64,000 bases of DNA from Thalassomonas haliotis (lineage in GTDB: Bacteria > Pseudomonadota > Gammaproteobacteria > Enterobacterales > Alteromonadaceae), in NCBI RefSeq assembly GCF_028657945.1, contig NZ_CP059693.1, positions 5,580,001 through 5,644,000 of the forward strand, written 5' to 3'. Positions 53,329 to 62,577 of the stretch are shown one piece after another (position 1 is the stretch's first letter; the number at the start of each line of letters is the position of its first letter). Position numbers and translations under genes: made by a program. A model generated the notes under the pieces. That model had not been told where the DNA came from. It worked only from the letters and a program-made list of their open reading frames with translations, and searched no databases.

Positions 53329-55248
53329 TTAAGCACTAAGCTCTTGTTGCTGGTACCAGGCCTGAAACATCAATATCGTCCACAAATGCGAATGCCGCCC
53401 CTGCGGGTTTGCCTTACACCTTTCCCAGAGGTACCGTACCAGGACAGGATCGAGTAACCCCTGCCGGCGTAATTTCTCTTCAGACAACAATTCCTCCGCC
53501 CAATCCCTTAACGGCCCGCAAAGCCATTTTTTGATCGGCGAGCCAAAGCCTTGTTTCGGCCGGTTCATCAACTCATCCGGCACATAGCGGGCAAGCACAT
53601 CCCTTAACACGGTTTTCCCTGTGCCCTGGTTAAATTTATAGGCTGTCGGCAATGACCAGGCAAATTCGACAATGCGCCGGTCCAGCAAAGGATTTCGGGC
53701 TTCCAGGCTGGCCGCCATGCTCGCCCTGTCTACCTTCACCAGGATATCGCCGGTCAGATAACTGGTATAATCCAGTAACATCATATTAAATTCCGGCTCG
53801 CAAATATCCAGCGCCTTTACCTGTTCAATATTGGCTAAACTGACCGGCTCTGCTCCCTTTACCAGACGGTGCGGCTCAATAAACTTAGCAATGCGGCTTT
53901 GATATAAATCCAAAGGGTGGCTGGCGGCAATATTTTGCGCATGTTGCAAAAACTTATGCTCACACCGGGATAAACGGCCAATTGAGCGACAAAGCTTACT
54001 TAATGGCTGGCGCAACAAGCCGGGGATCTTCCGGTTTACTTTCGTTAATTTGTGGCTGCTGAAATAACGGCGGTAGCCATAAAAAAGTTCATCGCCGCCA
54101 TCCCCGGTCAGGGCCACGGTAACCCGGCTCTTGGCTAATTTTGCCACCAGGTAAGTGGGTATTTGCGAAGAGTCGCCAAAAGGCTCGTCATACATTTGTG
54201 GCAATAGCGGCAAGACATCCAGGGCATCCCGGCCGGTCACGATCAGTTCATTGTGAGCTGTGCCTAAATGACCGGCAATTTTCCTGGCGGCACCGGCTTC
54301 ACATTTGCGATTGTTTTCAAAACCTATCGAAAACGAATTCACCGCCCGGGAACTCAGCGACTGGGCGATGCCGGTTACTGTGGCTGAATCTATACCTCCC
54401 GAGAGCATCACCCCCAAAGGCACATCGGCAACCATGCGAATCTTGGTTGCATCCACTAAATGCGCATCCAGCTGATTGACGGCATCATGGTAACTGCCGC
54501 TAAATGGTTGCTGATATTGTTTTTTCGCCGACTGGTAGGCACACCAGTAATGGCGTACCCGCTCAAGCAGACCAGCTTTGTCGGTAAAAATATCCGGGCT
54601 TAAGGTGATGCAGGCCCCCTGGGCTAGTTTATAAATTTGCTGATAGATAGAACGCGGTGCGGGCACATAATTGTAAGCCAGGTATAAAGTTAACGCTTCT
54701 TTGTCTATCTCCCCACAAAATCCGGGCAACACCTTAAGTGCCTTTAACTCGGAAGCAAAAACGAAATCTTGCCCGACCCAGCCGAAATACAAAGGTTTTT
54801 TGGCTGCGCGATCTTGAGCCAGGGTTAACGTTTGCTGTTGTTTATCCCATAGGGCAAAAGCAAACATGCCGTTAAACAAGCCCAGGGACTTTTCCAGTCC
54901 CCACTGGCAAAGCGCCGCCAGCAAAACTTCGGTATCGCTGTGGCCGATAAAAGTAAGGCCTTCGTTTTCCAGCTGAACCTTTAGCGCTAAAAAATTATAA
55001 ATTTCACCGTTAAACACCAAAACATAACGCTGGCAGTGAGAGGACATCGGCTGATGGCCATGGGCGGTTAAGTCCTGGATGGATAAGCGGCTATGCCCTA
55101 AAGCAATACCGGCCTCATCGCTCCACAACCCCCGGGCATCCGGCCCCCGGTGATTAAGCTTTTCCGACATTAGCCGGATATTGTCAAGGTGCCTTTCCTG
55201 GTTAAAACCTTTATTCTTTGCCGACCATAAACCAGCGATACCACACAT
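53329..55248 (-). CDS. asnB: Asparagine synthase (glutamine-hydrolysing)
   Basis: Transfers the amide nitrogen of glutamine to aspartate, using ATP. The 639-residue protein has the N-terminal nucleophile Cys2 (MCGIAGLW) and glutaminase motifs LNHRGPDARG and LVFNGEIYN. The synthetase domain has the PP-loop SGGIDS, then SFSIGFEN and VALTGDGGDELFYGYRRYF. The length (over 600) and the form (YVPAPRSIYQQIYKLAQG) match the family often found with exopolysaccharide or exosortase clusters rather than the 550-residue E. coli AsnB. No such cluster is adjacent here, so a plain asparagine role is equally possible. Confidence 0.92.
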   Translation of the reverse strand: MCGIAGLWSAKNKGFNQERHLDNIRLMSEKLNHRGPDARGLWSDEAGIALGHSRLSIQDLTAHGHQPMSSHCQRYVLVFNGEIYNFLALKVQLENEGLTFIGHSDTEVLLAALCQWGLEKSLGLFNGMFAFALWDKQQQTLTLAQDRAAKKPLYFGWVGQDFVFASELKALKVLPGFCGEIDKEALTLYLAYNYVPAPRSIYQQIYKLAQGACITLSPDIFTDKAGLLERVRHYWCAYQSAKKQYQQPFSGSYHDAVNQLDAHLVDATKIRMVADVPLGVMLSGGIDSATVTGIAQSLSSRAVNSFSIGFENNRKCEAGAARKIAGHLGTAHNELIVTGRDALDVLPLLPQMYDEPFGDSSQIPTYLVAKLAKSRVTVALTGDGGDELFYGYRRYFSSHKLTKVNRKIPGLLRQPLSKLCRSIGRLSRCEHKFLQHAQNIAASHPLDLYQSRIAKFIEPHRLVKGAEPVSLANIEQVKALDICEPEFNMMLLDYTSYLTGDILVKVDRASMAASLEARNPLLDRRIVEFAWSLPTAYKFNQGTGKTVLRDVLARYVPDELMNRPKQGFGSPIKKWLCGPLRDWAEELLSEEKLRRQGLLDPVLVRYLWERCKANPQGRHSHLWTILMFQAWYQQQELSA

Positions 55249-55902
55249 AATTGCTACTCTCTTGTTTTTAGCAGCAAGGCGCTTTTAGTGATATGAAGCT
55301 TTAACAAGCCGCATATACTCAGCCCTGCCGGGAGCTTGAATTTCAGTTGCTTTTCAAAACAACCTTGAACGTGTCCCTACAAACGTTAGATAAACCAGCA
55401 ATGAATCGACTCTTAGCGGGTAAAAGCCGTTAATAAAACCGTCAAAACATAAAGGATAAATTTCTGTCACCCGGCATTATTTATTTGCTTAGCAAGCTAT
55501 ACCTTATTTCCTGATAAATTATAAAAACAACCTCTTTGACTGACTCCCCGCGACAAAACGCCGGCAGCTATGGATAAACCCTATCAAGAGATTCTTAAGA
55601 AATGCTTAACATTGAAAATTTACAGCAGATACTTGCAAACAGAGATGTTCAGCCTGGTGTTTTCAGACAGTAAAGCCGCCACCGGGTTCATAATTTCTTA
55701 CAAAAATGTTTCTCAAGGCAATTAAGCGCAAAGGCCTGCTCCCCCCTGCATTGGCATATGCAAGGCAGGGGAAAAGATTGCCACCAGAGCAGGAACATCA
55801 AGCACAATAGTTACACCACATTTACACTTGATTACTTTTTAAGACTAAAAAGAATAAAGAGAAAAGTAATTAACAGTAATAACAAGCAAATGAACATCAC
55901 CT
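55249..55902. other. Long AT-rich intergenic region
   Basis: About 650 bases with no clear gene. It contains a GC-rich hairpin CCCCTGC...GCAGGGG at about 55745-55773, without a T-run. A 51-codon frame from 55570 was judged unreliable. Confidence 0.4.
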
Positions 55903-57189
55903 TTGATAGCGGTATCAGCAGAAAAAACACAAGAAAATGTTAATAAATTGAAAACATTGTTTGTTATCTCGAATGAGTTTTGCTATATAAGCAGCCAAAT
56001 TTCCAAAGAAGGGCTGCATGTTTTGAGTTACAGGGAGCAATATATTGAGCGTTATGCTGGCGCAGAAACAGTAGAGCGTAAACATGGTGATAAACAAGAA
56101 ACCATCATGTGCGTTATACCGCCGACGCTGGCTGAGCAGGAAATCAGGCTGGAGATAAGTTTTGATTTAAATAACTTTAAGCAAGGGCAATATGGCGAAT
56201 TCTCATTAAACGGCTTTCTTAACCGTTATCTGGCGGGCAGCCGGAGCCTGAAAGAATCACGCTCGGTCTCCCGTAAACGCCTGGCCCTGGTGAGCAGCGG
56301 GATAGGTTTTGTTGACCCTGAAGCCATAGACTTAGTAACACAGATGGCCAGATACCAGCAAGCCAGGGAAATACTCGCCGCCAATAAACAGCTTTCGCGG
56401 CAAAAACTACTGAACGTCAACCGTCTGCTCGAAGCCGAGCACAAAAAAGCCGGCAATATCCGTAAAAACCAAAACTGGATCGGCGGTAAATCCGCGGCTA
56501 CTGCCTATTATGTTTGTCCGCCGGCTGAGCGGGTAGAGGCTCTTATCGGCGACTGGCTGGATTTTATCAACAACGCAGACTTAGCTGAAGAAGTTATCGC
56601 CATCGTCGGCCATAACCAGCTGCTGAACATCCACCCCTTTGTTGACGGCAACGGCCGTACCGGCCGGGTATTTTTACAGTCACGGCTGGAGCAAAAATAC
56701 GGCGATATTATCCATCCTTCCCTGTACCGTTTGCACAAGCCAAAAGATACCTATGTCGATGCGATCCAATCAAGCTTAAAACCAGAAAGTTTCAACGCGC
56801 CAATACACAGTTACTGGCAGGAAAGTTTATCCTGGGGCGACCGGTTAAAACGCCGGATGTATCAGATTTTGGCCGACGGCCAGGGCAAGCTAAATGCCCG
56901 CCTGGCAATGAGGGCCTTATCCGCCAACGGTAAAAAGTTGCTGGATCATTTGTGGGTACAGCCGATCGTTTGTGAAAAAGGCTTATTCAAGCATTTCGGC
57001 TGGGACTTTTTTAGCGCACAAACCGCCATTCAGGAGCTGATCAATTATAAAATTCTGGAAGCGCGCAGACTACGCCAGCCGGAAGGCGCGATCATCTATG
57101 ATTGCCCGTTAATGTTTGCCACCTGGCAACAGCTGGACGATGCTATTTTTCTTAAGGAAGCGGAAATTGATGCCGCACAGGCTATATGA
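55903..57189 (+). CDS. Fic family protein (putative AMP-transferase)
   Basis: Fic proteins transfer AMP or other nucleotidyl groups to target proteins. The 428-residue frame has the core HPFVDGNGRTGR (His244 to Arg255), the complete catalytic motif, and the N-terminal part NWIGGKSAATAYYVCPPAER. The C-terminal third contains a winged-helix-like segment (LFKHFGWDFFSAQTAIQELI). No adenylylation-inhibiting (S/T)xxxE(G/N) helix was recognised. The start is uncertain: TTG 55903 is the longest option, and the first in-frame ATG is 56107 (MCVIPPTLAEQ), neither with a good ribosome site. It lies next to a repeat array and a 650-base spacer. Confidence 0.85.
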   Translation: MIAVSAEKTQENVNKLKTLFVISNEFCYISSQISKEGLHVLSYREQYIERYAGAETVERKHGDKQETIMCVIPPTLAEQEIRLEISFDLNNFKQGQYGEFSLNGFLNRYLAGSRSLKESRSVSRKRLALVSSGIGFVDPEAIDLVTQMARYQQAREILAANKQLSRQKLLNVNRLLEAEHKKAGNIRKNQNWIGGKSAATAYYVCPPAERVEALIGDWLDFINNADLAEEVIAIVGHNQLLNIHPFVDGNGRTGRVFLQSRLEQKYGDIIHPSLYRLHKPKDTYVDAIQSSLKPESFNAPIHSYWQESLSWGDRLKRRMYQILADGQGKLNARLAMRALSANGKKLLDHLWVQPIVCEKGLFKHFGWDFFSAQTAIQELINYKILEARRLRQPEGAIIYDCPLMFATWQQLDDAIFLKEAEIDAAQAI

Positions 57190-57195
57190 AAAGTA

Positions 57196-57297
57196 CCGCT
57201 CCTGTTCATCCATGACCCCGCGTTATTGCCTGCATGGACGCAGCTACTTAGCTTACGCCGGGAAACAGGTAAGCTGCCCGCACATCCTGTACATAAC
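57196..57297. repeat. Copy C of the dispersed intergenic repeat
   Basis: GCTCCTGTTCATCCATGACC, then CGCG, ATTGCCTGCATG, TACTTAGCTTACGCCGGGAA and CACATCCTGTACATAA align in the same order with the sequence from 19369 to about 19460. The opening also aligns with the units at 22757. It lies immediately after the Fic gene stop. Confidence 0.8.
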
Positions 57298-57334
57298 AAA
57301 GCCCCCTGCGGGCCTTGTTATTTCGAGCAGACAG

Positions 57335-59500
57335 TTAACACTTGTGATGGGCCGCCCCGTTATAAGTAACGGCTATAGGTATGGTCAGTATCTTTTTCCC
57401 CCGATGTTTTAACCACAAATAAATCGCAGCAAATACCACCAGCACCATAGCCAGATTAATGACCGCCCATAAGGGGGCATTGGCGATATTTCCCAACTGG
57501 AAGCAGGCGGTAGATACCAGGTAGGCCAAAGTGAAACTCCATAAAGCGGCAAAACCTGCCCAACGGGAGCCAACTTCGTTTTTAATCGCCCCCATAGCCG
57601 CAACACAAGGGGTATAAAGCAAAATAAACAGCAAATAGCTAAAGGCCCCCAGCTGTCCGGAAAAAGCGGCTTGCATGACATGGTAAGTGGAAATATCCAC
57701 TTCCTGCTCCTGCGCCGCCACGGCTAAATCACTGACTTCACCGACATCAATACCTAAAGGATCATCCGGGGCTATCCCCAGCAGGTTCAACATGATGCTG
57801 TCTACGGCTTCCTCCCAGCTGACCGCCAACGAAGGCTCCGCCTCCTCTTCACCTTCTCCCGGTGAATACAAGTTATTGAAGGTTGCCACCAGGACTTCTT
57901 TGGCGAAGATACCGGTAATAATACCGACCCCCGCCTGCCAGTTTTCTTCCTTAACCCCCAGCGGCGCCAGCACCGGCATCACCATCTTGGCGCTTTGGCT
58001 TAATATCGAGCTTTCACTGTCCTGGTGGCCAAATTCGCCGTCCGTACCGATAGAGTTAAAGAAATTCAGCAAACATACCACTACGACTATGGTTTTACCG
58101 GCGCCGGTCACAAAACCCTTAGTACGCTGCCACACCCGCTGGCTGATATAAGAAAACCTGGGCCATTCATACAAAGGCAACTCCATAATATTAAGGGAAC
58201 TATTGCCGGGTAACAGGGTTTTCTTAAGCAGGAAGCCGGTGAAGACAGCAGCGGCGATGCCAATCAAATAAAGCAGAAACACCAGGTTCTGACCGTTATC
58301 GGGAAAGAAGGCCGCGGCAAATAAGGCATAAACAGGTAACCTGGCGCCGCACGACATAAAGGGCGCCATCATAACCGTTGTTAAGCGCTCACGTTCGCTA
58401 TCGAGCACCCGGGCCGACATTACCGCAGGTACGGTACAGCCAAAGCCAACAATCAAAGGCACAAAAGCTTTGCCGGGCAAGCCTATTTTCTGCATAACAT
58501 TGTCAACGACAAAGGCCGCCCGCGCCAGATAACCGCTGCTTTCCAGCAGGGATAAACCGATAAACAAACAGGCAACCACAGGAATAAAAGTCGCCACCGT
58601 CTGTATGCCGCTGCCTATGCCTTCGATAATGGTCAACAGCCACATCGGCAGGTTGAACTGGGCCAGGTAATGGCCGGGATAAGAAACAAATATGGTACCG
58701 CTGAGAATATCGAAAAAGTCGATAAAGGCGCTGCCGACATTGATGGCAAACATAAACAGCAAGTACATCATGCCGAGAAAAACCGGAATACCTACCAGCG
58801 GATGTAAAACCAGGTTGTCAATGCTATCGCTTAAGCCGGGTTTATGCTGCGCAGAACCAGTTGCCGCTTGTGATGCCTGCAGCAGGGTGTGCACCTGGCG
58901 GTGACGCCTCTGCATATCATTGAGCTGCGCCGTTTTTTCGCATGCCTGTCCGTCATTGCTGCAGCAAGTATTATCAGCGTTATCCACCCGGTAATCATTA
59001 CGCTGCACCTGGCTGTCAAGCATGACTATCAGTTCGGGTCTGCTCTTTTCTTCGCGGGCATTGACAGCAAATACCGGACAGCCCAGCTGCCGGGCCAAGT
59101 TATCACTCTCAACCGGTACCGCCTGCTTGCTGTCGCTTTTATTCAGCAGCACTATCATAGGCACGCCAAGTTCCAGCAACTGGGTGGTGAGATAGAGCTG
59201 GCGTTTTAACTGGGTGCTGTCGATCACATTGATCAAACAGTCTATTTGTTTTTCACGGATAAAATCATGGCTGATGCTCAGATCTTGCCCCTGTTTTTCA
59301 CGCCGGGTTAACGAACTCAATCCGGGTAAATCCGATAACAGCACTTCGCCACTAGCCAAAGAGAAAGCTTTATGTTTGGCCGCCACGGTGACACCGGACC
59401 AGTTGCCCACTTTTTGCTGGCTGCCCGAGAGCAGGTTAAACAGCGTACTTTTGCCTGAATTGGCAAACCCCACCAGGGCGTAATGCATCATACCTGACAT
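57335..59500 (-). CDS. feoB: Ferrous iron transporter FeoB
   Basis: Inner-membrane Fe2+ importer with an N-terminal G-protein domain. The 721-residue protein shows G1 GFANSGKST at about residues 11-19, G3 DLPG, G4 NKSD and a Cys-rich linker (NTCCSNDGQACEK) that is unusual. About eight membrane helices follow, with the two gate-like repeats VGFGCTVPAVMSARVLDSE and APFMSCGARLPVYALFAAAF. The Gate signature is normal. The start is uncertain, since ATG 59500 overlaps the feoA end by 13 bases and ATGs at 59491 and 59488 are possible. No FeoC gene follows. It is preceded by feoA and a Fur box. Confidence 0.94.
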   Translation of the reverse strand: MSGMMHYALVGFANSGKSTLFNLLSGSQQKVGNWSGVTVAAKHKAFSLASGEVLLSDLPGLSSLTRREKQGQDLSISHDFIREKQIDCLINVIDSTQLKRQLYLTTQLLELGVPMIVLLNKSDSKQAVPVESDNLARQLGCPVFAVNAREEKSRPELIVMLDSQVQRNDYRVDNADNTCCSNDGQACEKTAQLNDMQRRHRQVHTLLQASQAATGSAQHKPGLSDSIDNLVLHPLVGIPVFLGMMYLLFMFAINVGSAFIDFFDILSGTIFVSYPGHYLAQFNLPMWLLTIIEGIGSGIQTVATFIPVVACLFIGLSLLESSGYLARAAFVVDNVMQKIGLPGKAFVPLIVGFGCTVPAVMSARVLDSERERLTTVMMAPFMSCGARLPVYALFAAAFFPDNGQNLVFLLYLIGIAAAVFTGFLLKKTLLPGNSSLNIMELPLYEWPRFSYISQRVWQRTKGFVTGAGKTIVVVVCLLNFFNSIGTDGEFGHQDSESSILSQSAKMVMPVLAPLGVKEENWQAGVGIITGIFAKEVLVATFNNLYSPGEGEEEAEPSLAVSWEEAVDSIMLNLLGIAPDDPLGIDVGEVSDLAVAAQEQEVDISTYHVMQAAFSGQLGAFSYLLFILLYTPCVAAMGAIKNEVGSRWAGFAALWSFTLAYLVSTACFQLGNIANAPLWAVINLAMVLVVFAAIYLWLKHRGKKILTIPIAVTYNGAAHHKC

Positions 59501-59724
59501 TCACAATGTACCACTTTAATTTGATCAGCAACTTTCTGAGCGATAGACATTTTAGTATTGTGAATTCGAAACGCCATAGGACCGTTAAAAGGCGCCTTAT
59601 GGGCCAGGGAGATTTCACTGTCGGGCACAAATCCCTGCTCCAGCAGCAAAGCGGCTAAATCGAGATCTTCGGGTAAACGGGAAATTATCGCTTTCCGGTT
59701 AGGTTTTAATTCGGCTAAGGTCAT
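59488..59724 (-). CDS. feoA: Ferrous iron transport protein FeoA
   Basis: Small cytosolic SH3-like protein needed for FeoB function. ATG 59724 (MTLAELKPNRKAIISRL) gives 78 residues, the usual size; the frame is open upstream to 59790, which would add about 22 residues without FeoA similarity. FeoA motifs: LLLEQGFVPDSEISLAHKAP and MAFRIHNTKMSIAQKVADQI. It overlaps the feoB start. A Fur box lies about 45 bases upstream of the start, so iron represses it. Confidence 0.9.
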   Translation of the reverse strand: MTLAELKPNRKAIISRLPEDLDLAALLLEQGFVPDSEISLAHKAPFNGPMAFRIHNTKMSIAQKVADQIKVVHCECQV

Positions 59725-59768
59725 GTTTAATTCATCCTTTACGGCTTGTGTTCGGCCACTCCACTTAA

Positions 59769-59783
59769 TGAGAATGGCTATCA
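59769..59783. promoter_or_regulatory. Fur box upstream of feoAB
   Basis: TGAGAATGGCTATCA matches 12 of 15 positions of the Fur 7-1-7 consensus TGATAATGATTATCA and sits in the feoA upstream region. Confidence 0.75.
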
Positions 59784-59956
59784 TTTTCATTTTATCTTTT
59801 GCATATAAAAAGTACAGAAAAAAGAACAGCTTTGCCCGATAGCTTGATTTACGTCAAAACAAATAGCCATAAGCGCCCGCCATTGACATAGTCCGACTTT
59901 TCCCGCAAGTTATTGTGCAAATATCCAATACCTCTTCCGGGGAGCAAGAGCAAAAC

Positions 59957-60919
59957 ATGAATGATTTTTATCCCGAAATAGAACCTTACCAGCACTTTAT
60001 GCTGGAAGTTGGCCATGGCCACCAGATTTATGTAGAGCAGTGTGGCAATCCGGCAGGACAGCCGGTCATTTTTATCCATGGCGGTCCGGGCGCCGGCTGC
60101 TCCACCAACGACAGGCGTTTTTTCGATCCGGAAAAATACCGCATCATCTTATTCGACCAAAGAGGCTGCGGCCGCTCGTTACCCCATGGCAGCCTGGAAG
60201 AAAACACCACATCGGCACTGGTGGCGGATATCGAACGGATACGCCAACAGCTGGAAATAAAAAAATGGCATGTCTTCGGCGGCTCCTGGGGGTCGACTCT
60301 GTCGCTGGTATATGCCCAGCATCACCCGCAGCAGGTAACAAGCCTGGTGCTGCGCGGCATCTTTTTGGCCCGCCGCCAAGATACCGACTGGACCTTCTCC
60401 GGCGGCGGCGCCACGCGCATTTATCCCGATCATTGGCAGGCCTACCTTAATGCCTTTCCCCGTCAGGAAGGCGGGGGCGAAAACCAAGCTGATATTCACC
60501 GCGCCTATCAATTAATGACAGGCCCGGACAAACCCCTGGCAGAGAAAATCGCCCGTGCCTGGGCCACCTGGGAAATGTCCTGCTGTACCCTGGCGCCGGA
60601 CGAAACCTTCTTAAAAGAAGCCACCACAGACGACAGATGCTGGAGCCTGGCCCGCCACGAAGCCCATTATATGGTGAATAACTGTTTCCTTGGAGAAAAT
60701 CAGATCCTGGATAACTGCGATAAGCTCCGGGAGATCCCCACCATCATAGTACACGGCCGTTACGATATTGTTTGCCCTTTGGATAACGCCTGGCTATTAC
60801 ACCAAAAGTTACCTGGATCACAATTGATCATCAGTGAGCAGTCCGGCCATGCCTCGGTGGAAACCAATACCAAACACCACCTGATCGCCGCCACCCGGCA
60901 AATGCTGGCCCGGGGTTAA
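59957..60919 (+). CDS. pip: Prolyl iminopeptidase
   Basis: A cytoplasmic alpha/beta-hydrolase that removes N-terminal proline. ATG 59957 (MNDFYPEIEP, GGAGCAAGAG upstream) gives 320 residues; the frame extends upstream to 59915 but without a ribosome site. The oxyanion segment HGGPGAGCS, the loop FDQRGCGRS and the nucleophile elbow GGSWGSTL (Ser) define the family. C-terminal Asp and His lie in HGRYDIVCP and SEQSGHASVE. The sequence WTFSGGGATRIYPDHW is typical of proline iminopeptidases. It is monocistronic, with its own terminator. Confidence 0.93.
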   Translation: MNDFYPEIEPYQHFMLEVGHGHQIYVEQCGNPAGQPVIFIHGGPGAGCSTNDRRFFDPEKYRIILFDQRGCGRSLPHGSLEENTTSALVADIERIRQQLEIKKWHVFGGSWGSTLSLVYAQHHPQQVTSLVLRGIFLARRQDTDWTFSGGGATRIYPDHWQAYLNAFPRQEGGGENQADIHRAYQLMTGPDKPLAEKIARAWATWEMSCCTLAPDETFLKEATTDDRCWSLARHEAHYMVNNCFLGENQILDNCDKLREIPTIIVHGRYDIVCPLDNAWLLHQKLPGSQLIISEQSGHASVETNTKHHLIAATRQMLARG

Positions 60920-60927
60920 TAATAACC

Positions 60928-60944
60928 GGGAGCCTCCGGCTCCC
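60928..60944 (+). terminator. Hairpin after pip
   Basis: GGGAGCC-TCC-GGCTCCC: a 7-bp stem with a three-base loop, nine bases after the stop. The T-run is poor, so strength is uncertain. Confidence 0.6.
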
Positions 60945-61267
60945 TTACTGCTTACTAGCGCACTTTTTCAAAAAACAGGCTATACGCAATCTTGTCAAAA
61001 ATCGCACATTTGATTGCCGTACTCTGGCAAGTCAAGTGCCCTGCCAAGAGTAATGGCCTTGCGGCCTATATCGACGGTTTTTTCATTGCCCATGACCAGA
61101 CGGATAACCCCGTGAACTCCAGTTACAGTTCCCCACAGCGCTGGGGGATATACTGGTCAGTTATATTTAACCTAAGGCACAACCCCTGACAAAGGAAAAA
61201 AACATACTTTTACCGCCAGCTGTTATATTAAAAAACAGCCCCTTGGCTAAGCTCTGCTGATATAAAA

Positions 61268-61312
61268 AAACCCCTTAAGCCATTCGCTTTAAAACGATAG
61301 CTTAAGGGGTTT
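61268..61312 (-). terminator. Rho-independent terminator of the PEP-CTERM gene
   Basis: AAACCCCTTAAGC (61268-61280) and GCTTAAGGGGTTT (61300-61312) form a perfect 13-bp stem; an A-run on the plus strand gives the T-run on the minus strand. It lies about 60 bases past the stop. Confidence 0.9.
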
Positions 61313-61373
61313 AAACTCTTATGAAACTAGGAGTGCTTTGCGCGGTAAATATACTTACGGCAAGCAGCTTTTA

Positions 61374-62081
61374 TTAAACCTGCTTTTGTTTATTGCGTAA
61401 GCTTAATCCCACCAGGCCTAAGGCCAGGATTGCGATAGAAGCCGGTTCCGGCACTTCGCTGCTATAGGTATAAGTGACTTCAACCTTACCCCAGGAACCT
61501 GTCTGGAAGGTATTTTCAAAAGTCCCGGTACCCGATTCCACATCATTGTTGATATAAGTCAGGGCCAGGGCAGAGAAAACAAAATCAACCATGCTGCCGG
61601 TGGTAAAGGCGGACAAATCCACACCTGTCATCGCACCGGATTGCTCGCCGCTTGATAAGTCGTAAGTAAAAATTTCACCCGGCGATAAATCGAAGTTGCC
61701 CGCCGCAGAGCTTTGGTCATCGGCCAGGACAGCACCACCATTACCAAAGATGTAATCATTGGCCGCAGCCGAAGTTACCGACCAGTTGCTGCCTAATAAT
61801 ATACTGACTTCGGCACGGCCATCGGCGTCGCTGACATTTTTAGAAGAACCTTCGCTGTCCATCTGGCCAAAAACCGAAATACTGACACCGGTCAGAAGAC
61901 CTAACGAAGTATCAAAACCGGCAACAGAAAGGGTTTCATTTAACGCCCCTACCGGTACATCCATTGTGCTGCCTTGAGAACCAAAAGAGTCGCTTACCGT
62001 CATCATACCGGCAAAAGCATTTGAACTGGCAAGCGTCAATGCTGCCGCAGTGATGAGTCCCTTAGTGGTTTTCCCTTTCAT
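61374..62081 (-). CDS. PEP-CTERM sorting-domain exported protein
   Basis: About 235 residues from ATG 62081 (MKGKTTKGLITAAALTLASS, AAAGGA ribosome site); an ATG at 62096 is the alternative. A signal peptide ends in NAFA. The middle is beta-rich and ends with a C-terminal signal VPEPASIAILALGLVGLSLR plus basic residues, i.e. PEP motif, membrane helix and RNKQ tail. Such proteins are processed by an exosortase (EpsH/XrtA type), which is not encoded in this window. Likely secreted into biofilm matrix or surface; function unknown. Confidence 0.88.
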   Translation of the reverse strand: MKGKTTKGLITAAALTLASSNAFAGMMTVSDSFGSQGSTMDVPVGALNETLSVAGFDTSLGLLTGVSISVFGQMDSEGSSKNVSDADGRAEVSILLGSNWSVTSAAANDYIFGNGGAVLADDQSSAAGNFDLSPGEIFTYDLSSGEQSGAMTGVDLSAFTTGSMVDFVFSALALTYINNDVESGTGTFENTFQTGSWGKVEVTYTYSSEVPEPASIAILALGLVGLSLRNKQKQV

Positions 62082-62156
62082 ATTTATTCCTTTCATCCTT
62101 TTTCCTTTTCCTTTTTTCTTTAGTGTATTAACCTTTCGTGCTGTAAAAACAGCCAA

Positions 62157-62577
62157 ATCATGCTCTGCCTGTTTACCCCTGCTCTTTTTTAATTATTAAA
62201 AGCCGATATTCAAGAGTAACTGTTTGATATCACAACATTAAAGCAGGGACAGCCGACAAGCAAGGCACAGACCATCTTTTTATGTTATTGATTTTTAACA
62301 CATTTACTTAAGAGTGAAAATAATTAATTTAAATTTTGTAAATAAACCCGACAACAATGACCCTTACATTTCAGTTCTGAGGGTTACAGCCTGCCTTTTA
62401 AATTTGACTAACTACGGCCAATGTAAAGGCCAGTGTATAACCCCCTGAGTACCTTTAATGCGCATAAGGTTTGATGTTTTCATTGAAAAACTCCCAAGTG
62501 CCAACTTATCCCCGGACGGGACACTATCAATAAAAAGCCCCGGCGAACCAGGGCTTTTTATTCCAGCAAATCCACCT
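62157..62577. other. Intergenic region between two exported-protein genes
   Basis: About 420 AT-rich bases with one terminator at 62532-62559. Promoter elements of the PEP-CTERM gene are expected here but were not assigned. Confidence 0.4.
62532..62559 (-). terminator. Terminator of the GlyGly-CTERM protein gene
   Basis: AAAAAGCCC-CGGCGAACCA-GGGCTTTTT: a perfect 9-bp stem, T-run on both strands, about 20 bases after the stop codon on the minus strand. Confidence 0.9.

Larger units (their letters stand above)
60920..61373. other. Intergenic region between pip and the PEP-CTERM gene
   Basis: About 450 bases with two terminators (60928-60944 and 61268-61312). The frame 60992-61189 is not supported. 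No gene. Confidence 0.5.

Noticed and set aside
55570-55725. 51-codon plus-strand frame (MDKPYQEIL...)
   Set aside because: No ribosome site, signal peptide or recognised domain; AT-rich spacer makes chance frames likely.
60992-61189. 65-codon plus-strand frame from a TTG codon
   Set aside because: It has no ribosome site and lies between two terminators; probably non-coding.
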